Assembly: GCA_036494715.1 (NCBI GenBank) | Contig: DASXNY010000169.1 | Location: 1 to 14,588 of the forward strand | DNA: 14,588 nucleotides | Direction of reading: 5' to 3' | DNA from: JAICJR01 sp036494715 | Lineage (GTDB): Bacteria; Actinomycetota; Thermoleophilia; Solirubrobacterales; Thermoleophilaceae | In this document: piece after piece, positions 6,212 through 13,688 of the stretch | Layout of the letters: each line of letters opens with the position of its first letter | Position numbering within the stretch: the stretch's first letter is position 1 | Notes under the pieces: generated by a model | Seen by the model: only the letters and a program-made list of their open reading frames with translations | What the model was told of the DNA's origin: nothing | Databases searched by the model: none | Translations under genes and position numbers: made by a program

Positions 6212-7282
6212 CTAGCCGAGCGACACGTGCGCGTCCTGGCCGATCCAGAGCTGGAGCGCCCGGGGTGGCGCCAGCTCTCGGCTCACGCGCGCGCTCGCGC
6301 CGATCACGCTGCCCTCGATGCGGAAGCCGACTGGGCTGATCGAGGCTTCTGGCAGGACCACCGAGCGCTCGATCTCGGCGCCGTCGATCTTCGCACCCGT
6401 GCCGATGGCGGTGTAGGGGCCGACGTAGGAGTCCGCGATGTGGGCGCGCGCCGCGATCGCGAGCGGACCGTTCAGGACGCAGCTCTCGATCGTGGAGGTC
6501 TCATCGATCACGACTGGGCCCATCACCCGGCTGCCGGCGAACTCGGCGTGCGCCGGCTCGGGCCGGATCCGCTGAAGCACGAGCCGGTTGAGCTCGAGCA
6601 GGTCCTCGACTCCGTCGAGGCGCCGCGACCAGCCGCTTGGGAAGATCGCCTGGACGCGACCGGGCGTCTCCGCCAGCACCTCCACCGCGTCGGTGAGGTC
6701 CAGCGGCTCGCCGTCCCGTGCCTCGAGGGCCGCTCGCGCGGCGTCGAAGATGTCGCAGCTGAAGACGAAGCTGTTGGCGCCGGCGAGGCTCGCCTCGGGG
6801 AACCCGGACAAGGGCGCCGACTGGGTGTCAGCGGGCGTGAGCCGAGTGAGCTGTGGTGCGCGGCTGCACGCGCTTGCCACGACCACGAGCGCGCCGAGCC
6901 GCTTGCGCGTGAGCAGGTCCACGCTCCGGTGGAGGTCGTGCTGCGTGAGGCTGCCGGCGAACTCGACGACGAGCGGCGCCTCGCCGGCGAACGACTCGGC
7001 GGCGAGCAGACGCCCAAGCGGCCCACCGTCCGCCGGGGGAGCGATGTGGATCAGGTCCACCCCGAGCGCGGCCTCGTCGACCGCTTCTCTGGCGGCGCCC
7101 GCGAGCGCGGCATCGCTGGCGATTGCGATCTCGCGAATCCCCGCATCGCGTAGCCCCCGAACCTGGAGGGCGATCAGCGGCGAGTTGGCCACCGGCGCGA
7201 GCTCACGCCGCAGCGGCCGCAGCGGCCAGGCACCGCCGCCCTCCCCATCGGCCGAGAGAATTACCCCGCGCGTCGGACCCAT
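6212..7282 (-). CDS. Nucleotidyltransferase-like protein with C-terminal beta-helix, probable pseudoenzyme
   Basis: A 356-residue protein with the layout of long-type glucose-1-phosphate thymidylyl/uridylyltransferases: a Rossmann-like domain (about 1-240) and a left-handed beta-helix (about 255-330, hexapeptide-like turns such as VVIDETSTIESCVL). Conserved frame features include ELAPVANSPLIALQVRGLRDAGI (about 27-49), NSFVFSCDIFDA (about 170-181) and LDGVEDLLELNRLVL (about 222-236). Key catalytic elements are missing: the GGxGTRL loop reads DGEGGGAWPL (about 12-21), the usual Lys in N-K-P is Ser (NSP), and the metal-binding GDN reads AGS (about 109-111). It may bind sugars or nucleotides without catalysis. 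ATG 7282 has no clear ribosome binding site and an in-frame stop lies three codons upstream, so it may be leaderless. It diverges from the sigma factor operon. Confidence 0.82.
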   Translation of the reverse strand: MGPTRGVILSADGEGGGAWPLRPLRRELAPVANSPLIALQVRGLRDAGIREIAIASDAALAGAAREAVDEAALGVDLIHIAPPADGGPLGRLLAAESFAGEAPLVVEFAGSLTQHDLHRSVDLLTRKRLGALVVVASACSRAPQLTRLTPADTQSAPLSGFPEASLAGANSFVFSCDIFDAARAALEARDGEPLDLTDAVEVLAETPGRVQAIFPSGWSRRLDGVEDLLELNRLVLQRIRPEPAHAEFAGSRVMGPVVIDETSTIESCVLNGPLAIAARAHIADSYVGPYTAIGTGAKIDGAEIERSVVLPEASISPVGFRIEGSVIGASARVSRELAPPRALQLWIGQDAHVSLG

Positions 7283-7390
7283 ACAGGATCAACGCATCGG
7301 CTCGCCCCCTGCTGACGCGCCCCGATGCGCGCGGAGGATCTTCGCCCGCTCGAACCGGTGACGTGGGCGAAACGTGGCCGCTCCAAATGC

Positions 7391-7414
7391 TGACCAAACA
7401 TGGGTCAAAAACCC
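7391..7414. promoter_or_regulatory. Overlapping dyads in the nucleotidyltransferase/sigma factor intergenic region
   Basis: TGACC (7391-7395) and GGTCA (7403-7407) form an inverted repeat spaced by 7 bases. GGGT (7402-7405) and ACCC (7411-7414) form a second, mutually exclusive hairpin around CAAAA. This lies in the 214-bp spacer between the two divergent genes, about 85 bp upstream of the sigma factor start, where an operator would be expected. The arms are short, so chance is possible. No clear promoter is assigned elsewhere in 7283-7496. Confidence 0.3.
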
Positions 7415-7496
7415 GTCCAACTGCGATTGCGGAACCTGTGCGAACACGGAGGGCCGGGGGATGACGTGGTTACGGAGTGACTACAGGGAGGCTTAG

Positions 7497-8165
7497 ATGG
7501 CAAGACGTGGGAGGACTTCCGCCGCTGACCGGGGTCACGCCGCCGTTGCGCCGCTCTTCAGCCGATCCGCGCGGATGCCGGCAGCGACGAGCCCGCACCT
7601 GCAGCGCGAGCGCGCGGTCAGGGCGGTGCGAAGGGCGCGCCGGGGCGACGCGGACGCGCTCGGCTATCTGTACAGGCAATACGCCCCCGGCGTTTTCGCC
7701 TACGTCCGGCGCATTCTGCGCAACGACTACGACGCGCAGGACGTCACCCAGCAGGTGTTCCTCAAGCTGGCGACGTCGCTCGACAAGTACGACCCGCGCC
7801 GGGCTGATTTCTCCGCCTGGATCCTGCGGATGGCCCACAACGCGGCGGTCGACCACCTTCGCAAGCACAGGCTCACGCTGCTGAGCGACCCGGTCGAGGC
7901 GCCGGATGAGACGGCGGCCTCCGACCCTGACAGCCGGCGCTCGCTGCACGACACCTTCCTGTCGCTGAGCAGTGCCCAGCGCGATGTCCTGCTGCTGCGG
8001 GAGGTCGTCGGACTCACGCCACAGGAGGTGGCAGAGCGTCTGGGCAAGAGCCGGGCCGCCGTCAACACCTGCCATCACCGCGCGCGGCTCGCGGCGGTCC
8101 GCTCGCTCATCTCGCTGGGATCGACCCCCGCCACGCGCAGCTCCGCTGCCGGCCGGGCGGCATAG
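7497..8165 (+). CDS. RNA polymerase sigma factor, ECF (sigma-70 family)
   Basis: A 222-residue alternative sigma factor that would direct RNA polymerase to a dedicated promoter set. Region 2 spans about 54-123, with NDYDAQDVTQQVFLKL (about 76-91) and FSAWILRMAHNAAVDHLRK (about 105-123). Region 4 spans about 155-203, with TPQEVAERLGKSRAAVNTCHHRAR as the -35-recognising helix-turn-helix. No region 1 or 3 is present, as in ECF sigmas. The first ~50 residues are a basic extension; a second in-frame ATG at codon 27 is possible, but GGAGG (7487-7491) five bases before ATG 7497 favours the first. No anti-sigma gene follows. Instead its stop overlaps the start of a LuxR-type regulator by one base, implying translational coupling. 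Its stimulus cannot be read from sequence. Confidence 0.93.
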   Translation: MARRGRTSAADRGHAAVAPLFSRSARMPAATSPHLQRERAVRAVRRARRGDADALGYLYRQYAPGVFAYVRRILRNDYDAQDVTQQVFLKLATSLDKYDPRRADFSAWILRMAHNAAVDHLRKHRLTLLSDPVEAPDETAASDPDSRRSLHDTFLSLSSAQRDVLLLREVVGLTPQEVAERLGKSRAAVNTCHHRARLAAVRSLISLGSTPATRSSAAGRAA

Positions 8166-8836
8166 TGCCCATGGCCAGCGTCGCATCGCGTGATTGGTCC
8201 GGTAGGCAGGCGGCGGCGCTCGCGCTCGCGTCGATTGCCTCCAGCGAGGCGGCGGCCTGGGCGGCGCTCGCCGTCCTCGAGCAGGCTGACCCGAACTTCG
8301 AGGCCGCTCACCTGGGCGCGGGGCCCGCCGCGGCCGAGCGCCTCGATCCGGCCACCGACGTCGTTCTGATCCTCGGCGAGGGCCTGGAGCTCGAGCCCGT
8401 GGTGCAAGCGGCGAGACGGCGGGCAGCCGACTTCGGGATCGTGGTGGTGCTGCCGTCGGCCACCAGGGGAGAGACGCGACGCCTCCTGGCCGCCGGCGCC
8501 GACGCCCTCGTGCTCGAGCACGAGCTGCAGGACGTGCTGGCGGTGGCCGTGCGCTCCGCCTCGCTCGGGCAGCTCTCGGTGCCGCGTCCGCTGCGCGAGG
8601 CCATCGAGCCGCCGCCGCTGTCGCAGCGCGACCGGCAGATCGTGGCCTTCGTGGCAGCCGGTTGGACGAACGCGCAGATCGCCGAGCGGCTGTCCCTGGC
8701 GGAGGGAACGGTCAAAGCGCACCTGTCGTCGGTGTTCCGCCAGCTGGGAGTGAGGTCGCGCCGCCAGGCCGCGGCGGCGCTGCTCGCTTCTGACGACGAG
8801 GTTCGCCGGAGCGTCCTGACGGTGCTCCGCCGCTGA
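8165..8836 (+). CDS. LuxR/NarL-type regulator with degenerate receiver domain
   Basis: A 223-residue DNA-binding regulator. The C-terminal LuxR helix-turn-helix is canonical: LSQRDRQIVAFVAAGWTNAQ (about 152-171), then IAERLSLAEGTVKAHLSSVF and RQLGVRSRRQAAAAL. The N-terminal ~140 residues look like a response-regulator receiver whose active site is lost. The phospho-Asp position in DVVLIL is Leu (about 70), and the Lys expected near the end of the fold is replaced in ADALVLEHE. So it is probably not controlled by histidine-kinase phosphorylation. The GTG start overlaps the sigma factor stop (TAGTG); ATG at 8171 is an alternative and neither has a strong ribosome binding site. The flippase gene starts 11 bp downstream. 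Likely regulates surface-glycan genes, by context only. Confidence 0.85.
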   Translation: MPMASVASRDWSGRQAAALALASIASSEAAAWAALAVLEQADPNFEAAHLGAGPAAAERLDPATDVVLILGEGLELEPVVQAARRRAADFGIVVVLPSATRGETRRLLAAGADALVLEHELQDVLAVAVRSASLGQLSVPRPLREAIEPPPLSQRDRQIVAFVAAGWTNAQIAERLSLAEGTVKAHLSSVFRQLGVRSRRQAAAALLASDDEVRRSVLTVLRR

Positions 8837-8847
8837 GCACGAACGGC

Positions 8848-10290
8848 ATGCGAGTGGAGCCGGCCGGGACGGAAAGCCCATCCACGATTCGGGACCGCGG
8901 GGCGCTCGGCGCGGTGCTGCTGACCGTCCGCGCGGGGGCCGGTCAGCTCGTGGGCTTCGGCGGAACGCTCGTGCTCGCGCACCTGCTCTCGCCGACGACG
9001 CTCGGCATCGTGGCCTTCGGCACCACGCTCATCACTATCGGAAACTTCTTTGCCGACGGCGGCCTGGGCGCGTCGCTGATCCGCCGGGCGGCCGAGCCCT
9101 CCATCGACGAGCTGCGCTCGCTGCTCGCCTTCCAGCTCATCCTCGCGAGCACGATCGCGCTCGGTCTAGTGATCGTGGGTTCGCAGACCGGTACGACCGG
9201 CGCGGTCACCGCGGTAATGGCGTGCTCGCTCCCCCTGCTGGCACTGCGGGCGCCGCACGCCATCGCGCTCGAGCGCTCGCTTCAGTACCGGCCGATCGCC
9301 TCGATCGAGTTCACGGAGTCGCTGGTCTACTACGGCTGGGCGATCGGTGCGGTGGAGCTGGGCTGGGGCGTGTGGGGGGTCGCGTCGGCCACGGTCATCC
9401 GCGCCCTCGCGGGATCCGCGCTGATGACGAAGGCGTCTCCCCTGGCGCTGATCGCGCCGCGGCTGAAGCGCGGCACGCTGCGCAACATGCTCGGGTTCGG
9501 CATCGGCTTCCAGGCCGTCGGCCTCGTCGCCCTGGCCAGGGACGAGGGTGTGAACCTGGTCGTGGTTGCGCTCGGCGGACCGCGGATGCTCGGCTACTGG
9601 TCGATCGCCAACCGTCTCATGCAGGTTCCGTTCTGGACGTTCCAGGCGCTCTGGCGGGTCTCGTACCCGACGATGGCGCGGCTGCGCGCGCACGGCGAGG
9701 ACACGAGGCTCACCGTTGAGCGCTTCGCCGGAGTGACCGCCCTCGTCTCCGGCGCTGTGCTCGCGCCGCTCGCGGCCTCGGCCCATTCGCTCGTGCCGGC
9801 GCTGTTCGGCGAAAACTGGGGGCCCGCCGCGGCGCCGCTGCCCTGGGCCAGCGCGGGGCTGCTCGTTGCCGGTCCCATCTCCGTCGCCGCCGCCGGCTAC
9901 CTCTACTCGGAACGGGACGTGCGCACACCCCTGATAGCGACGATCGTCGACGGGGCGATCTGGGTCGTACTGACGGCGGTCCTGCTGAAGCCGCTGGGTA
10001 TCGCCGCCGTCGGGATCGCCTGGATGCTGGCTTCCTGGACCGAGGCCCTGATCTTCTCGCGGGCGCTGTGGCGCGCGGGAGTAGCGGTCGAGCGGATCAT
10101 CATCGTGCCCGTGGCTGTAGCGGTGGCGTGCGCCGTGCTGGCTGACGCGCTCGGGGCACCGCTCTCCAATCAGCTCGTCGAGGGGATCGCCACGGCCACA
10201 CTCGCGGGCGCCGCGTACCTGGCTCTCAGCCTCGCGTTCAACCGCTCCGAGCTCGTGGCGACGTTGCGCCGGGTGAGGTCCCTCACATGA
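8848..10290 (+). CDS. Wzx-like polysaccharide flippase (MOP superfamily)
   Basis: A 480-residue membrane protein with about 12-14 hydrophobic segments, the size and pattern of Wzx/RfbX-type oligosaccharide flippases. These move undecaprenyl-linked sugar units from the cytoplasmic to the outer face of the membrane. The N-terminal segment (AGQLVGFGGTLVLAHLLSP, then FADGGLGASLIRR near 68-80) is characteristic of the polysaccharide biosynthesis family. The middle carries ALARDEGVNLVVVALGG and LGYWSIANRLMQVP, also typical. ATG 8848 lacks a strong ribosome binding site and lies 11 bp past the LuxR-type gene, consistent with read-through translation in an operon. Its stop overlaps the sulfotransferase start (ATGA). 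The exported glycan is unknown, and a lipid flippase of the related MurJ type is less likely from the sequence. Confidence 0.88.
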   Translation: MRVEPAGTESPSTIRDRGALGAVLLTVRAGAGQLVGFGGTLVLAHLLSPTTLGIVAFGTTLITIGNFFADGGLGASLIRRAAEPSIDELRSLLAFQLILASTIALGLVIVGSQTGTTGAVTAVMACSLPLLALRAPHAIALERSLQYRPIASIEFTESLVYYGWAIGAVELGWGVWGVASATVIRALAGSALMTKASPLALIAPRLKRGTLRNMLGFGIGFQAVGLVALARDEGVNLVVVALGGPRMLGYWSIANRLMQVPFWTFQALWRVSYPTMARLRAHGEDTRLTVERFAGVTALVSGAVLAPLAASAHSLVPALFGENWGPAAAPLPWASAGLLVAGPISVAAAGYLYSERDVRTPLIATIVDGAIWVVLTAVLLKPLGIAAVGIAWMLASWTEALIFSRALWRAGVAVERIIIVPVAVAVACAVLADALGAPLSNQLVEGIATATLAGAAYLALSLAFNRSELVATLRRVRSLT

Positions 10291-11294
10291 TCGAGCGACC
10301 GGTGTTCCTCGTCGGCTCGGAGCGCTCCGGAACCACCCTCCTGCGACTCATGCTCGATCATCACCCGCAGATCGCGTTCGAAAAGGAGTTCGACTTCGTG
10401 GTCACCAAGGTGTCCGACACAGGCGAGCCGCCGGCTCTGCCCGACTATCTCGATTGGCTGGCCACGGTCCGCGGGGTGGACTACTCGATCGACCCGGCGG
10501 TCGGGTATCCCGAGCTGGTGGACGACTTCCTGCGCCAGAAGCAGGCCGCCTCCGGCGGGAAGCCGCTCGTCGGCGCCACGGTGCATCGCGACTTCGACCG
10601 GCTGCGCTTCCTCTGGCCGGACGCCCGCTACGTCCACCTGGTCAGGGATCCGCGTGACGTCGCGCGCTCGGTAGTGCAGAAGGGCTGGGCTGGGAGCGTG
10701 TACCAGGGCGCCGAGTTCTGGCTCGACGCCGAGCATTGCTGGGAGTCGCTCCGCGGGCATCTGAGCGCCGGACTGGCCTTCGAGCTCCGCTACGAGGAGC
10801 TCGTGGCCGACACGGAGGCGGTGCTCGGCCGGCTCTGCCGCTTCCTCGCGGTTGCCTACTCGCCGAGGATGCTCGACTACCCGCTCGACGCGCCCCAGTA
10901 CCCGCCGCCGGATGCCGGGCTGATCGCTCAGTGGAGGACGAAACTCCCGCCGCGCGACGTCGCCCTCGTGGAGCTGCGGACCGCCGGTCTGTTTGAAAGC
11001 CGCGGCTACGCGCCGAGCGGTTATCCGCTCCCGAGGGTCGGCCGCTTGAGGCATCGGCTTCTCCTGGACAGGGCGCGGCTGCGGCGGGTCAGGGCGCGGG
11101 CGGACACCTTCGGCTCGTCCGTGGTCGCACTCGACATGCTCGCGCGGCACCTCGGCCTGCGGCGACTCGCCGCCCGCGCACAGCGGCGCATCAACGCGAT
11201 CGAGCAGGAGCTCGTCGATCAGGAGCGCACGGGCGAGCGCGCCCCCTCGAGCAACATCGCTCCGCGCAGCTCACGTGGCCCGCTCACTCGCTGA
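10287..11294 (+). CDS. PAPS-dependent sulfotransferase family protein
   Basis: A 335-residue cytoplasmic enzyme expected to transfer sulfate from 3'-phosphoadenosine-5'-phosphosulfate to a hydroxyl or amine. The 5'-phosphosulfate loop is GSERSGTTLLRLML (about 10-23). The 3'-phosphate motif is YVHLVRDPRDVARSVV (about 115-130), with Arg120 and Ser128 in the expected places. LRYEELVAD in the middle is also typical of the family. The C-terminal ~80 residues are Arg-rich and not part of the conserved fold. The start overlaps the flippase stop by 4 bp (ATGA), so the two are translationally coupled and the acceptor may be the flippase's glycan or its lipid carrier. The stop lies 4 bp from the convergent glycosyltransferase stop. 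PAPS-synthesis genes are not in the window. Confidence 0.9.
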   Translation: MIERPVFLVGSERSGTTLLRLMLDHHPQIAFEKEFDFVVTKVSDTGEPPALPDYLDWLATVRGVDYSIDPAVGYPELVDDFLRQKQAASGGKPLVGATVHRDFDRLRFLWPDARYVHLVRDPRDVARSVVQKGWAGSVYQGAEFWLDAEHCWESLRGHLSAGLAFELRYEELVADTEAVLGRLCRFLAVAYSPRMLDYPLDAPQYPPPDAGLIAQWRTKLPPRDVALVELRTAGLFESRGYAPSGYPLPRVGRLRHRLLLDRARLRRVRARADTFGSSVVALDMLARHLGLRRLAARAQRRINAIEQELVDQERTGERAPSSNIAPRSSRGPLTR

Positions 11295-11297
11295 GCG
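11281..11297. terminator. Hairpin at the convergent sulfotransferase/glycosyltransferase ends
   Basis: CGCTCA-CTCGC-TGAGCG makes a perfect 6-bp stem with a 5-base loop that contains the sulfotransferase TGA. It ends two bases before the glycosyltransferase stop. With only 4 bp between the two stops, a bidirectional terminator would have to lie within the genes, as this does. No T-run follows, so the call is tentative. Confidence 0.3.
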
Positions 11298-11298
11298 C

Positions 11299-12507
11299 TT
11301 ACCTCCGGAGCTGCGCCCCATCGCCGCGGGCAACGGCGTCGTAGGCCTCGACCATGCGGGCGGCCTGGCGTTCCCAGACCAGCGCGGGCGCGCGCGCGAG
11401 CGCCCGGCGCTCCAGGTCGGCGCGTGCCTCCTCCGACTCGGCAAGCTCCGCCACTCGTCGCACGAACGCGCCCTCGTTGTCGCAGGCGACGAGGCTCACC
11501 GCGCCGGCCGCCGTCTCGATGGTCTCGCGCAGGCCATAGGCGACCGTCGGTCGCCCGAACGCCAGGTACTCGGAGATCTTGACCATGGTCGTGCCGTGGT
11601 TGAACGGTGTGCAGGGCGCCGGGTCGAGGCAGATGTCCGCGCCGGCGATCAGCCGCAGAACCTCGTCGTGGGGCGTTCTGCCCAGGAGCCGAACTCGATC
11701 GAGCAGGCCGCGGGCGCGGAAGTCGGAGCGGAGGGGCTCGAGCTCGCTGCCCCATCCGGCGATCGTGAGCCGGGCATCCGCAAGGTCGTGGTCGGCGATC
11801 AGCCGCTCGAGCAACTCGGGTAGCAGCCGCACGCCGTCCTGCGGCTCGAGCGCGCCGACGTACAGCAGCCGCGGGTCGGCCAGACGGCCAGGCCTGAGCG
11901 CCGCCCGCGCCGCCGTCAGGCTGGACTCGCGCGGCCCGTTGCGGACCAGCGCGAGTCGCGTGGCGAGCCGTGGAGGTGTACGGCGCGCTTCCTCCAGGTG
12001 GGTCCGGTTGGTCACCAGCACGACGTCGGCGTTCCGGATCATCGTGCGGTTCGCGAACGCCGCGACGCGCCAGAGTGGGCCGCGCCCGAACCGTTGCTCG
12101 AACAGGCTCGGAAAGAGATCGTGCTCGTCGAAGATGAAGCGCCGGCGCACGCGCCGGGCCACCAGCGCGAGCGGGAAGAGCGTGTCCGGCGGGTTGTGCG
12201 CGTGCAGGAAGTGCGTACCGCCCAACAGCGCGCGCAGGCCGCGCAGGAGCAACTGGGCGTGCGCCACGGCGTACTCCACCAGCAGCCCGCCGCTGCCGCC
12301 GCCTTCCGCCATCGGCAGCCAGTAGCGCTCGACGGTCACGCCGGCCAGCTCCTCGCCCCGCCGCTGGCCCGGGCCGCGCGGGGCGATCACATGCACGTCG
12401 TAACCAGCGGCAACGAGGCTGTCGGCCTCATCGCGGACCCGGACGTCCTGCGGGAAGAGGTCGTTCTCGAGCAGCATCGTCACGCGCGGGCGGGGCGAGC
12501 GCGTCAC
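11299..12507 (-). CDS. Glycosyltransferase family 4-like (GT-B fold)
   Basis: A 402-residue enzyme that likely adds a sugar from a nucleotide donor to a lipid-linked glycan at the inner membrane face. The N-terminal half begins VTMLLENDLFPQDVRVRDEA (about 9-28) and contains HAHNPPDT (about 102-109) and FDEHDLFPSLFEQR (about 126-139). The donor-binding half carries LLYVGALEPQDGV (about 214-226), IAGWGSELEPL (about 249-259) and VRLLGRTPHDEVLRLIAGAD. NHGTTMVKISEYLAFGRPTV (about 303-322) is the GT4 nucleotide-sugar motif, with Lys310 and Glu313. The GTG start overlaps the deacetylase stop (GTGA), showing coupling; GTG 12483 or ATG 12477 are weaker alternatives. The same frame stays open upstream to about 14550, but that part overlaps real genes and is not protein-like. 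Donor and linkage unknown. Confidence 0.9.
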   Translation of the reverse strand: MTRSPRPRVTMLLENDLFPQDVRVRDEADSLVAAGYDVHVIAPRGPGQRRGEELAGVTVERYWLPMAEGGGSGGLLVEYAVAHAQLLLRGLRALLGGTHFLHAHNPPDTLFPLALVARRVRRRFIFDEHDLFPSLFEQRFGRGPLWRVAAFANRTMIRNADVVLVTNRTHLEEARRTPPRLATRLALVRNGPRESSLTAARAALRPGRLADPRLLYVGALEPQDGVRLLPELLERLIADHDLADARLTIAGWGSELEPLRSDFRARGLLDRVRLLGRTPHDEVLRLIAGADICLDPAPCTPFNHGTTMVKISEYLAFGRPTVAYGLRETIETAAGAVSLVACDNEGAFVRRVAELAESEEARADLERRALARAPALVWERQAARMVEAYDAVARGDGAQLRR

Positions 12508-13688
12508 GCCGGGCCCTCGAACAGCAGCCGCCCCTCGGCGTTGAGCGTGGCGCTGCCATAGCCGTCGTCCTCGCTCCACGCCTCCGCGGCGTCGCGCCGC
12601 CGCCACCAGCGGGCGATGTCGCGCGGGAGCGCGCTCCAGACATCCGCGTATTCGGCCATCAGATCGAGGAAGGTTGCGTACAGGCGCTCGTTCCAGGGCT
12701 CGCCGAGATAGCCGGGATCGGGGTGAGTCAGGACCTGTATGAGCCCCGCCGCATCGCGCAGGCGCTCCACCTGTCCGAGCCACACCTGTATGTCGCGGCG
12801 GCGCAGGAGCGTAAACAGTGTGTGGTCCTGTGTGAGCGTCCACGGCAACTCCACCACGTCGCCGATGAAGTACGGCCACGGCGAGCAGCAGCCGCCGGGC
12901 TGAGGCTCGTAAGGGTCGCTGAGCGGCACGGTGCAGTCGTATCGGAACGGCAGCTCCGCGAGCCAGTCGGGCACGCGGTAGGTGGCCGGCGAGCGGAAGC
13001 CGACCGCGCCGAACGCCTTCGCCGCCTCGCGGAGCAGCGGCTGCTGCGACTCGAACTCCGCACGACTGGAGAACAGAGAGCGGTCGTGCCGGACGCCGTG
13101 CACGCCGATCTCGAAGCCACGCGCGACGAGCTCGCGGAGCACGCCGTGATCGATCGGGTACCAGGACTTCACCACGTTGAACGACGAGCGAAAGCCGCGT
13201 GCGGCCTCGAGCTCGGCGATGCGCAACGCATTCCTCAAGCCGGCCTCGGACTCCACGTCGTGCGTGAGCGTGAGCGCCGCGCGGGCGCCGTACGGCCAGA
13301 ACCAGCGAAAGCGGATGCTCTCGCCCGGTGCGACAAGGCACGCCGCGAGCGCGGCAAGCAGCTGGCGCACGGACTCGTCGTACGGCCAGCGCGGTCGCTC
13401 GGGTACGTGCTGGTGCCTGATGAGGCCGCGACGGAGCGCGAGCTGGGCGCGGCGTGGGATCGCGGAGCGCAGCCGGTAGAACGCGGCGAGCGCCCAGGCC
13501 GGAGGCCCAGCCGCGCCGAAGCGCTCCATCACCAGCCGGTCGTAGGCCTCGGCCAGCTCCGCGCGCGAGGCCTCGTCGAGGACGTGCGTCGCCTCCGGGG
13601 CGAGCAGGCGCAGGAGCGGGTCCCTCGACGCAATGACCGCGGGCGCGGCAGCGGGAGGTGAATCCGTCGAAGTGAGGATGGCTTTCAT
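12504..13688 (-). CDS. Polysaccharide deacetylase (NodB-like, CE4-type)
   Basis: A 394-residue protein likely to remove acetyl groups from N-acetylated sugars in an exopolysaccharide or precursor. The NodB-like core starts near residue 135: ALTLTHDVESEAG (about 138-150) holds metal-ligand Asp144 preceded by His143, where classical CE4 enzymes have Asp-Asp. IGVHGVRHD gives the H-x3-H metal pair (His197, His201). FRSPATYR (about 231-238) is the catalytic-face RSP motif, and LTHPDP near 320-325 carries a further conserved-looking His. The N-terminal ~130 residues are a helical, Ala/Arg-rich extension with no signal peptide, so a cytoplasmic site is likely. It is translationally coupled to the glycosyltransferase (GTGA). 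ATG 13688 has no good ribosome binding site and overlaps the divergent transferase ATG; the next start (GTG/ATG, codons 53-54) would lose part of the extension. Confidence 0.88.
   Translation of the reverse strand: MKAILTSTDSPPAAAPAVIASRDPLLRLLAPEATHVLDEASRAELAEAYDRLVMERFGAAGPPAWALAAFYRLRSAIPRRAQLALRRGLIRHQHVPERPRWPYDESVRQLLAALAACLVAPGESIRFRWFWPYGARAALTLTHDVESEAGLRNALRIAELEAARGFRSSFNVVKSWYPIDHGVLRELVARGFEIGVHGVRHDRSLFSSRAEFESQQPLLREAAKAFGAVGFRSPATYRVPDWLAELPFRYDCTVPLSDPYEPQPGGCCSPWPYFIGDVVELPWTLTQDHTLFTLLRRRDIQVWLGQVERLRDAAGLIQVLTHPDPGYLGEPWNERLYATFLDLMAEYADVWSALPRDIARWWRRRDAAEAWSEDDGYGSATLNAEGRLLFEGPA

Noticed and set aside
6227..7153. 308-codon rightward frame opposite the nucleotidyltransferase-like gene
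   Set aside because: Antisense shadow with low-complexity charged sequence. The minus frame shows family motifs and a beta-helix.
7431..7470. GGAAC as an ECF-type -35 element for autoregulation of the sigma factor
   Set aside because: No matching -10 (CGTT-like) at 16-18 bases; the nearest GTGGTT is too far away. Not enough to call a promoter.
12723..13661. 312-codon rightward frame opposite the deacetylase
   Set aside because: Antisense shadow. The deacetylase frame carries the NodB metal motifs.
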